NCBI RefSeq assembly: GCF_900176335.1
Contig: NZ_FWXW01000002.1
Span: 124,001-188,000, forward strand
Direction of reading: 5' to 3'
DNA from: Papillibacter cinnamivorans DSM 12816
GTDB lineage: Bacteria; Bacillota; Clostridia; Oscillospirales; Oscillospiraceae
DNA: 64,000 nt
Below are positions 24,351 to 32,109 of the stretch, piece by piece (position 1 is the stretch's first letter; each line of letters opens with the position of its first letter). The translations under genes and the position numbers were made by a program. Below the pieces are notes generated by a model. It made no database searches. It saw nothing but the letters and a program-made list of their open reading frames with translations, and was not told the DNA's origin.

Positions 24351-25145
24351 TCATCTACCGTATTCTTCTCTGTAACAATAATGGCCTATATCATAATTAC
24401 ATCCATGTAATACAAAAACATCAGACTTTATTGCTCTACATTTTTGATAATTATAAATCACCATGTTAATTCCATTTTTATATAAAGAACTTTCAAATCT
24501 AAATCCATCAACATTTAGGTTTTTAATAAATTCAGATATAAATTGGGTTACTAAATAATCATCTTGATTATTGGTAGGCATAGAGAATAATTTCGAAATC
24601 TCATTAATTGCATCCTTTATTGAATAGTTTTCATCTATTATGTCAGGCATATATCTATCTCTTGCAAAATCTACTATTTTTATTCTTTTATCTACATTGA
24701 TCTCAGCAACACTAACATATTGTTCAAATAATGGTTTTACTTCAATAATTGCTGTTTCAAGCTGCTCTGAAGCATAAAGTACAGGAATAAATTTGGGGTT
24801 TGCTCTACCTCCCGGAATGCAAGATAAAAGTGGAACAAATGAGTTCTCTTTATTATATCCTAAAAATTGGCCTTCTCTAAGTTGATTAAAGTTGAAGTTT
24901 TCTAAATGTTGATAATAATTAAGGATAACACGTCCTCCATTAGCATCAATAAACTTAATAGTTGGTGTATCCTTAATATCATTTACAATTCTTGCTCTAT
25001 ATAATTTTGTATCTTTCTCAACTATTTTGATATTTGCTTTCACATATTTTTTTAAGTCATTAAGTAAAGGATGTTTAGGAAAGTACCTATTATTATATTT
25101 CAACTCATCAACAAAGCTAAACCAATAATTATTTAATTTATACAT
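24351..25145 (-). CDS. RES-domain protein (possible NAD-degrading toxin)
   Basis: 264 residues. The core matches the RES domain: KLYRARIVND (conserved Arg), then GGRANPKFIPVLYASEQLET and AIIEVKP (Glu), and later VDGFRFESSLYKNG containing the Ser. In characterised RES-Xre systems this fold degrades NAD+ and stops growth, and it is neutralised by an Xre/COG5654 antitoxin encoded next to it. No such antitoxin is visible here; the only operon partner is the zinc-ribbon membrane protein. GGAAG precedes the ATG. The N-terminal 45 residues lie outside the core and may be a targeting part. Toxin activity is inference from family. Confidence 0.72.
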   Translation of the reverse strand: MYKLNNYWFSFVDELKYNNRYFPKHPLLNDLKKYVKANIKIVEKDTKLYRARIVNDIKDTPTIKFIDANGGRVILNYYQHLENFNFNQLREGQFLGYNKENSFVPLLSCIPGGRANPKFIPVLYASEQLETAIIEVKPLFEQYVSVAEINVDKRIKIVDFARDRYMPDIIDENYSIKDAINEISKLFSMPTNNQDDYLVTQFISEFIKNLNVDGFRFESSLYKNGINMVIYNYQKCRAIKSDVFVLHGCNYDIGHYCYREEYGR

Positions 25146-25577
25146 ATCAACACTTCCATTTAATTAATCCTTTATCTTTATATCAAAGTATAAGTATTAC
25201 CGTACTGTTTTTCAACATATTTTTCCTATACTTACAATCTGCACTAGTTATTCAACAATTTTGACACTAGAGATTTTTAATGCTAGACAAATCTAAGTAT
25301 TAAAGATTTTTTAATGTTAGGCAAATCTATACACTAGATTTTTAAAAATGCCTTTAAACCAATCGACATCACCTAGGGATAGTTCTAGTGCATACAATGT
25401 ACCACGTTTTGTCTACAAAATCGAAAAATATTCATTTATTCACAAATATATACACTGCAATCGTTACAGGGCACATCAATACAAAAATGCCTTCTAACCG
25501 TTGCAGGAGTGTAGTTCTATTTAATCTTAGTTAATGTCAAAAAGTAAATAGAGGGCTTAACCAATCCATAATTATCC
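25146..25577. other. AT-rich non-coding right arm of the element
   Basis: About 430 bp with no coding frame, holding the RES promoter region and several imperfect direct repeats (see 25271-25329). Such repeats beside an attachment site might be recombination or replication sites. Confidence 0.4.
25271..25329. repeat. Imperfect direct repeat, two 25-26 bp copies
   Basis: Copy 1 (25271-25295) begins AGATTTTTAATGCTAGACAA and copy 2 (25304-25329) begins AGATTTTTTAATGTTAGGCA; both end AAATCTA. They are 33 bp apart, and a third partial unit (CTAGATTTTTAA) follows at about 25334. Confidence 0.5.
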
Positions 25578-25641
25578 AGTTTCAGGTACTAGTGCCCAAC
25601 CGGGCGTGCTGGTTCAACTCCCGCCTCGCGCACCATCAAAA
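25578..25641 (+). repeat. Right attachment repeat (3' tRNA-Leu fragment)
   Basis: A copy of the tRNA-Leu(CAG) 3' part without its 5' half. T25610 breaks one base pair of the T stem, which is tolerable because this copy is not a functional tRNA. Confidence 0.9.
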
Positions 25642-25682
25642 AGAGGCAAAAAAGATTTTATCTTTTTTGCCTCTTTTTGATG
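25634..25682. terminator. 49-bp palindromic terminator at the element's right end
   Basis: Arms of 22 bp around TTTTA, including AAAAAGAGGCAAAAAAGA and TCTTTTTTGCCTCTTTTT. It overlaps the attachment repeat and is probably the original chromosomal terminator of the tRNA-Leu gene, displaced by insertion. Confidence 0.75.
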
Positions 25683-26390
25683 GGTTCCGCGCCCCTTGGT
25701 GCTGCACCCGATTGATTCAATCTGCCGGGCGAAATGAATCCGCCCGGCATCAAGATTTAGGCATGCGGCCAAAACGCTTGGAGCGCGCGATTCCGCGCGG
25801 CTCGCGGTAATAAATTTTATTTACAGTATTTTCCCGGCAAAGACTCTGCAGCCGCAAAGGCTGCAGGATTTTTCTTATTTCCTTGCTATTGGGGCCCGCC
25901 GTATGAAACTTTACCGGAACAGGCTCATCGGGCACTCAAGCCGGCACAGCAAGCACCTATCCCCCATTCCGCGCTCCCCGCGCATCCGTGCCGCCGGAGC
26001 GCGATGTATCGGTCGGATAAAAACGGAATATGTATATGTCACGGGTGCAATTTATTTTCCATACAGTCGGAGCTAAATATTCCAATTATTTGATATACGA
26101 CGCGGGCTGTGATAAAATGGATAATATTCGTCTGGATACATAAGCCTGGCTTGCCTGGCCCTCAGCGAAGTGGGCGAAAATGGGGTCTCACCGGCCGTAT
26201 GTTTTCTTTGTATTCGATTGCCGGCGAAATGGAAGGCATGGTGAAACAGCAGTCTGCGGCTTATGCCGAAAGATGCCCCGAAACCTTCCGACGGGGGCGC
26301 AAAAGGCCGCGGCAGCAGTGTGGCGCATCGTTATGTGTGGGGGGTGACGGGTTGGAAGACAGGCGTTCGCCGGGAGGATTTCGGATTAAT
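25683..26390. other. Intergenic region right of the element
   Basis: About 700 bp. It contains a terminator-like hairpin CTGCAGCC-GCAAA-GGCTGCAG followed by GATTTTTC (about 25846-25872). The remainder, including an in-frame extension upstream of 26391, shows no convincing protein sequence. The promoter of the LuxR-type gene should lie in the AT-rich part around 26050-26110. Confidence 0.45.
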
Positions 26391-27797
26391 ATGGACGAAC
26401 GGAAGCTTTCCATTCTTGTCCATTCTCTGTTTTCCGCGTGGATGCTGGCTTTCCTCTTTGAAGGCCGGATCTTCTATGCCCTCGCCGATGCTTATGAAGT
26501 CGACCTTGCCGGAATGGTTTTCAGCGCGGTCGCGGCTGTTTTTGCCGGGCTGCTGCTGTGCGGTTTATTTATAAAAACAAAGAAAGCTGCGAAACGGCTG
26601 TTTTTGGGTTCTTATCTTTTTTCCATCGCCGCATCCTGCATTTTCTTCTTCCCTCCCACCGGGCTTTGGACTGCCGGGATCGTCGCGAGTTCGTTTCTGG
26701 CCGGAGGCTGCGTGGCAGCCTGGGCGTTCTACCTGAAAAGCGGCACGCCGAGAAACGAGCGCATCAAAACGGTCGCGGATATGCTGATCTTGTCCAATAT
26801 CTTTATGATACTGCTCAATGTAGCGGCCATTCATATCTCGCCGCAGACAGGGCTGGCGCTGGCCATGCTGATGCTGCTGTGCGCCTTCGCGTTTGCCCTG
26901 AAGCTTCCGGAGGAGGACAGCGCCGCTCCCTCCGTTTCCGCAGGGCGGAAGGAAAGCTCTGTAAGCATTGGAAAACTGCTGGTATTCTTATGCCTGTTCA
27001 TCGTCATTATCACGATTAACTCAGGACTCATGTATCAGGTTGTCAATCCCGCCTTTGCGCATCTTGAGTGGCTGGCAAGCTGGTATTGGGCCGTTCCTTA
27101 TATTGCCGCGCTTTTTATCATGAGAAATTTGCCCCGGCGAGTAAACCGGACTTACATCCTCTATGTGGCGATTTCCATGATCGGGCTTTCGTTTATTGGC
27201 TTTTTGAGTTTTGAGCGCTCGGTGGCCGGCTATATCGCGGTCAATACGCTGATGCTTGGCGCCTTCGGGGTATACGACCTGTTTTGGTGGAGCATACTCG
27301 GCGAAATGCTGGAGCTTCACAAAAATCCCGCCCAGATTCTTGGGATCGGCCTTTCCGCAAATGTGTTGGGCGTGCTGCTGGGCGGGCTGATCGGCGAGGC
27401 CGTCACATCCGCGGATATACACGGTCCCGACCCCTCGCTGCTGGCGCTGGCGGTGGTTTGCGTGACGCTCATCCTCCTGCCCCCCCTGCACAGGCATCTT
27501 GCCTCTTTGCTCAAAGGCCATATGTATCTCTCGGCGTTTTCCGAAATGTCCGCGCAGGAACAGACCGACCGGATCGGTCACGCCGCAAGATTCGGGAATT
27601 TGTCGGAGCGGGAAAGCCAGGTCGCCGCTTTGCTGCTTCAGGGTAAAACATACAGGACCGTTGCCGGTGAACTTGCCATCAGCGAGAACACCGTCAAATA
27701 TTATGTAAAAAACATATATTCCAAATTCGATATCCAAAGCCGTGCGGAGCTGATTAACATCATGCTGAAAAAAGAAGACGCGGCTGCGCCGGAATAA
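26391..27797 (+). CDS. Membrane-anchored LuxR-type regulator with MFS-like domain
   Basis: About 468 residues. Residues 10-385 contain around twelve hydrophobic segments (for example LVHSLFSAWMLAFLFEG and LLVFLCLFIVIITINSGLMY) in an MFS-like layout. Residues 400-460 form a LuxR/GerE helix-turn-helix: LSERESQVAALLLQGKTYRT, then VAGELAISENTVKYYVKNIY. This is a one-component membrane regulator, where a transporter-like domain presumably senses a ligand and the tethered HTH binds DNA. The same architecture is abundant in some anaerobic Actinobacteria and occurs in Clostridia. ATG 26391 fits the family; a 94-codon upstream extension is not protein-like. The secreted stalk-domain gene downstream is a candidate target. 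Confidence 0.85.
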   Translation: MDERKLSILVHSLFSAWMLAFLFEGRIFYALADAYEVDLAGMVFSAVAAVFAGLLLCGLFIKTKKAAKRLFLGSYLFSIAASCIFFFPPTGLWTAGIVASSFLAGGCVAAWAFYLKSGTPRNERIKTVADMLILSNIFMILLNVAAIHISPQTGLALAMLMLLCAFAFALKLPEEDSAAPSVSAGRKESSVSIGKLLVFLCLFIVIITINSGLMYQVVNPAFAHLEWLASWYWAVPYIAALFIMRNLPRRVNRTYILYVAISMIGLSFIGFLSFERSVAGYIAVNTLMLGAFGVYDLFWWSILGEMLELHKNPAQILGIGLSANVLGVLLGGLIGEAVTSADIHGPDPSLLALAVVCVTLILLPPLHRHLASLLKGHMYLSAFSEMSAQEQTDRIGHAARFGNLSERESQVAALLLQGKTYRTVAGELAISENTVKYYVKNIYSKFDIQSRAELINIMLKKEDAAAPE

Positions 27798-27822
27798 CAG
27801 CTGTGAAAATCATATGATTTTT

Positions 27823-27851
27823 AGCCCCTACCCGAAAAAGGTGGGGGCTTT
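27823..27851 (+). terminator. Intrinsic terminator after the LuxR-type gene
   Basis: AGCCCCTACC-CGAAAAA-GGTGGGGGCT followed by TTAT. Confidence 0.65.
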
Positions 27852-28011
27852 ATTCACGCATACTACCCGGTCGGGTGAAGTAATTCAGGCTGGAGAATGC
27901 TATGCTGTGACAGGATAATTGGAGGATATCCCGAAAAATCTCGTCCGGGATTGGAAACGGTTGATCGGCAGATTCCATAGCGGCAATAAAAATGAGGGGG
28001 AGGCTGTTATC

Positions 28012-29439
28012 ATGGCAGGAAAGGGAAAAATAAAGGCATTTCGCGTGGTGCTGGCACTGGTCATGCTTTTCTCGGTGGGGCTGCCGGGGGCGGCGGTGTC
28101 TGCAGCTGCGCCCGATATGCTGGGAGAATGGAGTATTACGGCGCATTCTTCCCGCGGAAGCATCAATATCACAACTCAATCGGGAAGCGAATTCAGCGGG
28201 ACTGTAAGTATTGACGCAGGCAACACGGAAAAGCTCATAAACGGCCGGATCAGCGGGAATACCGTCACCTTCACGCGGGCATGGGATTCAGGCTCCCTGC
28301 GTCAGGACTATACCGGCACTTTAACGGTAAGCGGCAGCAGCGCCAGTATGAGCGGTACTTTTTCACAAAACGGCGCCGGATCCTACACTTGGAGCGCAAC
28401 CAAAACGACGCCGATGTCATCTCCGGCCACACCCGAGCCGACCCCTGGCACGGCTCCCGGCGGCCTGATCCCCATATCGGGCGCGGTGCTCAACGACCAG
28501 CTCAGCTTTAAGTTGGACGGTAAATCAGTGGTGCCCGTAGGGGACGACGGTACGCCCGTGCTGCCCATATCCTATAGCGGCACCACATATCTGCCTGTGC
28601 GGGCCGTAGGCTATCTGCTGGGACTGGGCATCGACTGGGACGGCGCCACAAAAACCGTGCTCATTACCAGCACCACGACTAAAACGGCGCCTGCGGCGTC
28701 TGCAGCCGCCAAGACCGGCAAACTGATCCCCATCTCCGGCGCGGTGCTCAACGGCGAGCTGAAATTTAAGCTCGACGGCAAGGCTGCCGTTCCGGTGGGC
28801 GACAACGGCACACCGGTGCTCCCGATCTCCTACAACGGTACGACCTATCTGCCGGTGCGGGCCATGGGCTATCTGCTGGGGCTGGGCATCGACTGGGACG
28901 GTGCCACCAAAACCGTGCTCATCACCAGGAGCCAGAGCGGTCCCGGCTGGTATTTCACGAAATGGGAGTATGTCGTCAGCTCAGCGGACGGAACCAAAAC
29001 CGGAAGTTTTGCCAACGGCGACATATATACCGAAACCAGTGAGACCGCCGGAGAAAAGAATAATTTCACCGTAACGGTCACGAGAGTGGACAAAAACGGA
29101 AAAACGATCGCCTCCGGATCGGCAACGACAGTCTGGACCGACCCCCCGGCATATTTTGGGGCAAACGACCTGCCTGTCATTACCGTTGCCAGGACGGTGG
29201 GGTCCTCATGGGGGATCTCGCAGTTCTCGGTCACCTTCGATTCATCCACAATTAATCCGGGATACGGCACCGCAGGGAAAATCAATTTTGCCACGCCCGC
29301 CGGAGAGACATATATACAGGCCTACTCGGGAACGATGCAGGCGCAGAAGATGATCGCAGGTTCCCCCGGGGCTGAAAAAGCCGTTATTCTCCATCTGAAC
29401 GGGTATGGATTCAAGTATTACTACGAGTGGCGGGAATAA
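28012..29439 (+). CDS. Secreted protein with two duplicated stalk domains
   Basis: 475 residues. A signal peptide (FRVVLALVMLFSVGLPGAAV) leads to a beta-rich domain (about 35-120) and a Pro/Thr linker. Two nearly identical 68-residue repeats follow, containing DGTPVLPISYSGTTYLPVRA in the first and DNGTPVLPISYNGTTYLPVR in the second; both end GIDWDGATKTVLIT, the copper amine oxidase N-terminal-like stalk domain. A unique C-terminal beta domain of about 170 residues ends the protein. Stalk domains usually hold surface enzymes away from the wall or bind polysaccharide; no catalytic domain was recognised. GGGGGAGG sets ATG 28012. It lies behind the membrane LuxR regulator. Confidence 0.75.
   Translation: MAGKGKIKAFRVVLALVMLFSVGLPGAAVSAAAPDMLGEWSITAHSSRGSINITTQSGSEFSGTVSIDAGNTEKLINGRISGNTVTFTRAWDSGSLRQDYTGTLTVSGSSASMSGTFSQNGAGSYTWSATKTTPMSSPATPEPTPGTAPGGLIPISGAVLNDQLSFKLDGKSVVPVGDDGTPVLPISYSGTTYLPVRAVGYLLGLGIDWDGATKTVLITSTTTKTAPAASAAAKTGKLIPISGAVLNGELKFKLDGKAAVPVGDNGTPVLPISYNGTTYLPVRAMGYLLGLGIDWDGATKTVLITRSQSGPGWYFTKWEYVVSSADGTKTGSFANGDIYTETSETAGEKNNFTVTVTRVDKNGKTIASGSATTVWTDPPAYFGANDLPVITVARTVGSSWGISQFSVTFDSSTINPGYGTAGKINFATPAGETYIQAYSGTMQAQKMIAGSPGAEKAVILHLNGYGFKYYYEWRE
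28465..28668 (+). repeat. Stalk-domain repeat, copy 1
   Basis: 204 bp, closely similar to 28723-28926, in frame within the secreted protein. Confidence 0.85.
28723..28926 (+). repeat. Stalk-domain repeat, copy 2
   Basis: Second 204-bp copy, 54 bp after the first. The DNA similarity implies recent tandem duplication or ongoing conversion, and makes copy-number change possible. Confidence 0.85.
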
Positions 29440-29570
29440 AAATTCCGGCAGGCGGCCTGTAACGGTATGACGATTGCTCCGGTCGCGGCAGATACCTTTA
29501 TACGCTGGAAGTTTTTCGCTTTCCATACTATAATGGATACTGCTGAAAAAATTTTGATCGGAGCGCGGAA

Positions 29571-30215
29571 ATGAAATACGACGCTGTAATCTTCGATATG
29601 GACGGAACCATACTGGATACTCTGGAGGATCTGGCCGCGGCCCTGAACGACGCGCTGGAACGAAACGGCCTGCCCCGGCGCACCCGGGAGGAAGTCCGGC
29701 GCTTCGTCGGCAACGGGATCCGAAAGCTGATCGAAAGGGGCGTTCCTGCGGGAACCGGAGCCAGCGTCGTCAACAAAGTCCAGGCTGCCTTTACCGAGTA
29801 TTACCGCGTTCATTATGCGGATACGACGCGGCCCTACGGCGGCATCCCGGAGCTGATCCGCATCCTCCGGCAGGGCGGGTGCAAAACCGCGGTCGTTTCC
29901 AACAAGCCGGATTACGGCGTTCAGGAGCTTTGCGATAAGTACTTTGACGGTCTTTTTGACTACGCCGTGGGAGAACGGCAGGGAATCCGCAAAAAGCCCG
30001 CGCCGGACTCCGTGTTCGAGGTCCTGAAAAGATTTCAATGCCCTCCGGAAAGGGCTGTTTACATCGGGGATTCCGAAGTGGACGTCGAAACCGCCCGTAA
30101 TGCGGGGGTCGCGTGTATCTGCGTGGACTGGGGATACCGGGACAGGGAGTTTCTCGCAATATCCGGAGCGGAAAACATCGTGTCCGACGCAAAGGCGCTC
30201 CTGTCGGAACTGTAA
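29571..30215 (+). CDS. HAD family hydrolase, phosphoglycolate phosphatase-like
   Basis: 214 residues with all four HAD motifs: DMDGTILDT (nucleophile Asp), VVSNK (motif II Thr/Ser position), KKPAPDSVFEVL (motif III Lys) and YIGDSEVDVETARNAG (motif IV acidic residues). A helical cap lies between motifs I and II, as in Gph/PgmB-type phosphatases. It probably dephosphorylates a small metabolite such as phosphoglycolate or a sugar phosphate; specificity is not resolvable. GGAGCG precedes the ATG. Monocistronic, with a strong terminator behind it. Confidence 0.88.
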   Translation: MKYDAVIFDMDGTILDTLEDLAAALNDALERNGLPRRTREEVRRFVGNGIRKLIERGVPAGTGASVVNKVQAAFTEYYRVHYADTTRPYGGIPELIRILRQGGCKTAVVSNKPDYGVQELCDKYFDGLFDYAVGERQGIRKKPAPDSVFEVLKRFQCPPERAVYIGDSEVDVETARNAGVACICVDWGYRDREFLAISGAENIVSDAKALLSEL

Positions 30216-30250
30216 GTGGATTAAGATTTGTCGCGCCGCGTTGTATCACG

Positions 30251-30291
30251 GAAAAGGACCCTGCAGCCTATAAGGCTGCAGGGTCCTTTTC
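30251..30291. terminator. Intrinsic terminator between convergent genes
   Basis: GAAAAGGACCCTGCAGCC-TATAA-GGCTGCAGGGTCCTTTTC, A- and T-flanked and usable on both strands. Confidence 0.85.
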
Positions 30292-30327
30292 CGGTCGACG
30301 CATTGCGGTCCGGCTGTTCAGTGCCGA

Positions 30328-30558
30328 TTATTCTTCATCCTCAACATACCCCTGTTCAATGGCGTCGAAGTCGGCGTCGATTTCAACCAGGTCCTTCATG
30401 AGGCGTTCCCTGCATTTTTCGGTGGTCTCGTGCTCGTCGTCCCGTCTCCATTTACCGATGGAATCCTCCAGTTCGGAGTCGGAGATGACGTAATCGCGCC
30501 AGTCCTCGGAGCTGCCCCACTGTTTCCAGCGATGCGGAACAATGAAATATCGAGCCAT
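30328..30558 (-). CDS. Small acidic hypothetical protein, 76 aa
   Basis: 76 residues, soluble, rich in Asp, Glu and Trp (ARYFIVPHRWKQWGSSEDWR), with a helical C-terminal half and an acidic tail. GGAGA before ATG 30558 fixes the start, 13 codons inside the longest frame. A promoter-like TTGTAT-17-TACAAT lies at about 30639-30666. No family recognised. Confidence 0.65.
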   Translation of the reverse strand: MARYFIVPHRWKQWGSSEDWRDYVISDSELEDSIGKWRRDDEHETTEKCRERLMKDLVEIDADFDAIEQGYVEDEE

Positions 30559-30796
30559 AATTGTCTCCTTTCTATTCCTTCTCCCGGTATTCTGCAAACA
30601 AGCTCGGCTTATGGTTGGGGGATAACTTTCTTCACTAGTATTGTATCATTTTATGCCGGTCTATACAAGCGGCCGGGCCGGAATATGCCTGATCCGCTCC
30701 GCTGCAGCGCGGCGTCGACTTTTTCCGTATTCTGTGATAAACTGAGGCGCAGAAGGAAAATTGTCGCCTGACAGTCTGGGATAAGGAGCGGATCGT

Positions 30797-31345
30797 ATGC
30801 CATTTTCGAAATTGCCCATGGAAAAAGCCTTCATGCTTATCGAACCGGGGCCCGTCCTCCTGATCTCCACAAGAGACGGCGGCCGGGACAACATCATGAC
30901 CCTCTCCTGGCATATGGTGATGGATTTTACCCCCAGGATCGCCATCGCCACCGGGCCGTGGAACCATTCCTTCCGGGCTCTTGTGAACACCCGGGAATGC
31001 GTCCTCGCGGTCCCCGCGGTGGATCTTGCGGAAACCGCGGTCCGGATCGGGGACTGCTCCGGCGCCGACGTGGATAAATTCGAAACCTTTGCCCTGACGC
31101 CCCTCCCCGCGGCCGAAGTGAAAGCCCCCCTCATCGCCGAGTGCCTTGCCTGCCTGGAGTGCCGCGTGGCCGAATACCTGGAGCCACAGGGCATATTTAT
31201 CCTGGAGGGGCTCCGCGCCTGGATCGATGCGGAGCGGAAGGAGCGCCGGACCTTTCACGCCGTGGGGGACGGAACCTTTGTAGCCGACGGGGAAACCTTC
31301 AGCCTCCGCGGCCTCATGGAGGACAAGCTGCCTCCCGGCGTGTGA
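30797..31345 (+). CDS. Flavin reductase-like (FMN-binding split barrel) protein
   Basis: 182 residues of the flavoprotein NADH-dependent oxidoreductase/split-barrel type. The FMN-binding landmarks are LLISTRDGGRDNIMTLSWHM near residue 20 and IAIATGPWNHSFRALVNTRE near 55, then FALTPLPAAEVKAPLI and CLACLECRV, a segment shared with clostridial flavoredoxin-like proteins. Such proteins bind FMN and pass electrons from NAD(P)H or ferredoxin to acceptors. The start ATG 30797 follows AAGGAG. Monocistronic by position. Confidence 0.8.
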   Translation: MPFSKLPMEKAFMLIEPGPVLLISTRDGGRDNIMTLSWHMVMDFTPRIAIATGPWNHSFRALVNTRECVLAVPAVDLAETAVRIGDCSGADVDKFETFALTPLPAAEVKAPLIAECLACLECRVAEYLEPQGIFILEGLRAWIDAERKERRTFHAVGDGTFVADGETFSLRGLMEDKLPPGV

Positions 31346-31409
31346 CGCCCGCTGCCGCCACAAGCGCAATCGGGCTTAATTATTATCCAATAAAAGGATT
31401 AATCAAGAC

Positions 31410-31448
31410 GTATGGTTGCCCCTCGCCGGAGGCGGGGGGCAACCATAC
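31410..31448. repeat. GC-capped hairpin, 39 bp, no T-tract
   Basis: GTATGGTTGCCCCTCGCC-GGA-GGCGGGGGGCAACCATAC, 18-bp arms with one T-G pair. It lies between two plus-strand genes and lacks a T-run, so it is not a standard terminator. Its GC cap resembles the MITE-like core at 14674-14792. Confidence 0.55.
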
Positions 31449-31510
31449 CGCTTCACTTGTTGTATCAGCATTTTAATGAAATCTAGTGTCAAACTGCCGG
31501 AGGGGACAAA

Positions 31511-32017
31511 ATGGAATGCATCATACGCCGGGCCTTGCCGGGAGAAGAAACAGAGGTGTCCCGCATCATGGTCCGCACCTGGAAAACCGCTTATGCCGGG
31601 ATCGTGGACGGGGCGTACCTGAACGCTCTGGATGAAAAAAACGAAAAACGCATCTCTTCCCTTCTCCGTGACATTGAGGAGGGTAAAGTCCTCGTTGCGG
31701 TCCTGGAAAATACGGTTGTGGGCTTTGCAATATTCGGCCCGGCCAGAGAAAACCGGTATTCCGGCCTGGGGGAAATCTATGCCCTTTACGTTGTGGATCC
31801 TCTGCAGAAAAACGGTGTCGGCAGGCGCCTTGTGAACGCCGCGAAAGAGGAGCTGCATCAAACGGGATACACGGAATTTGTCGTCGGCTGTCTGACAGAC
31901 AACCCGTCCTGCCGCTTTTATGAAAAGATGGGGGGAATAAAAACGGAGGAAAAAAACCTCGCCATCGGCGGCAGAGATTACAGGGAAACCGTCTATCTGT
32001 TTGTATTCCCCGACTGA
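31511..32017 (+). CDS. GNAT family N-acetyltransferase
   Basis: 168 residues with the GNAT fold: MECIIRRALPGEETEVSRIM, the beta4 strand IYALYVVDPLQKNGVGRRLV containing the acetyl-CoA loop (Q-K-N-G-V-G), then FVVGCLTDNPSCRFYEKMGG, the conserved neighbour of the thiol end. It transfers an acetyl group to an unknown amine. GGAGGGG precedes the ATG. It is followed about 90 bp later by the Ku gene but is separated from it by a TATAAT element, so co-transcription is uncertain. Confidence 0.85.
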   Translation: MECIIRRALPGEETEVSRIMVRTWKTAYAGIVDGAYLNALDEKNEKRISSLLRDIEEGKVLVAVLENTVVGFAIFGPARENRYSGLGEIYALYVVDPLQKNGVGRRLVNAAKEELHQTGYTEFVVGCLTDNPSCRFYEKMGGIKTEEKNLAIGGRDYRETVYLFVFPD

Positions 32018-32065
32018 ATGGATTTGCGGGTCCTCTCGGATTTCTATGTTTATTCTGCTCCCTGG

Positions 32066-32071
32066 TATAAT
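32066..32071 (+). promoter_or_regulatory. -10 element TATAAT upstream of ku-ligase
   Basis: TATAAT with no consensus -35 at the proper spacing. In Bacillus the Ku-LigD pair is under forespore sigma control; I could not identify such a promoter here. Confidence 0.4.
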
Positions 32072-32109
32072 TTCACGCCTGCAATGAAAACTAACCCAGG
32101 GTGAATAAA

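Larger units (their letters stand above)
20756..25641. mobile_element. Degraded integrative element in tRNA-Leu(CAG)
   Basis: The 64-bp repeats lie 4822 bp apart and bound DNA that is clearly more AT-rich than either flank and uses different codons. The left end, next to the tRNA, carries a C-terminal remnant of a tyrosine recombinase, the usual position and orientation for such an integrase. No replication, mobilisation or packaging gene was recognised. Cargo comprises six intact small genes, including PD-(D/E)XK-like and RES-domain proteins. With the integrase truncated, the element is probably immobile unless helped in trans. Confidence 0.88.

Noticed and set aside
25592-25810. Second tRNA-Leu gene at the right end of the element
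   Set aside because: Only the 3' part of the tRNA is present, without acceptor 5' strand or D arm, and the T stem has a mismatch; it is an attachment-site copy.
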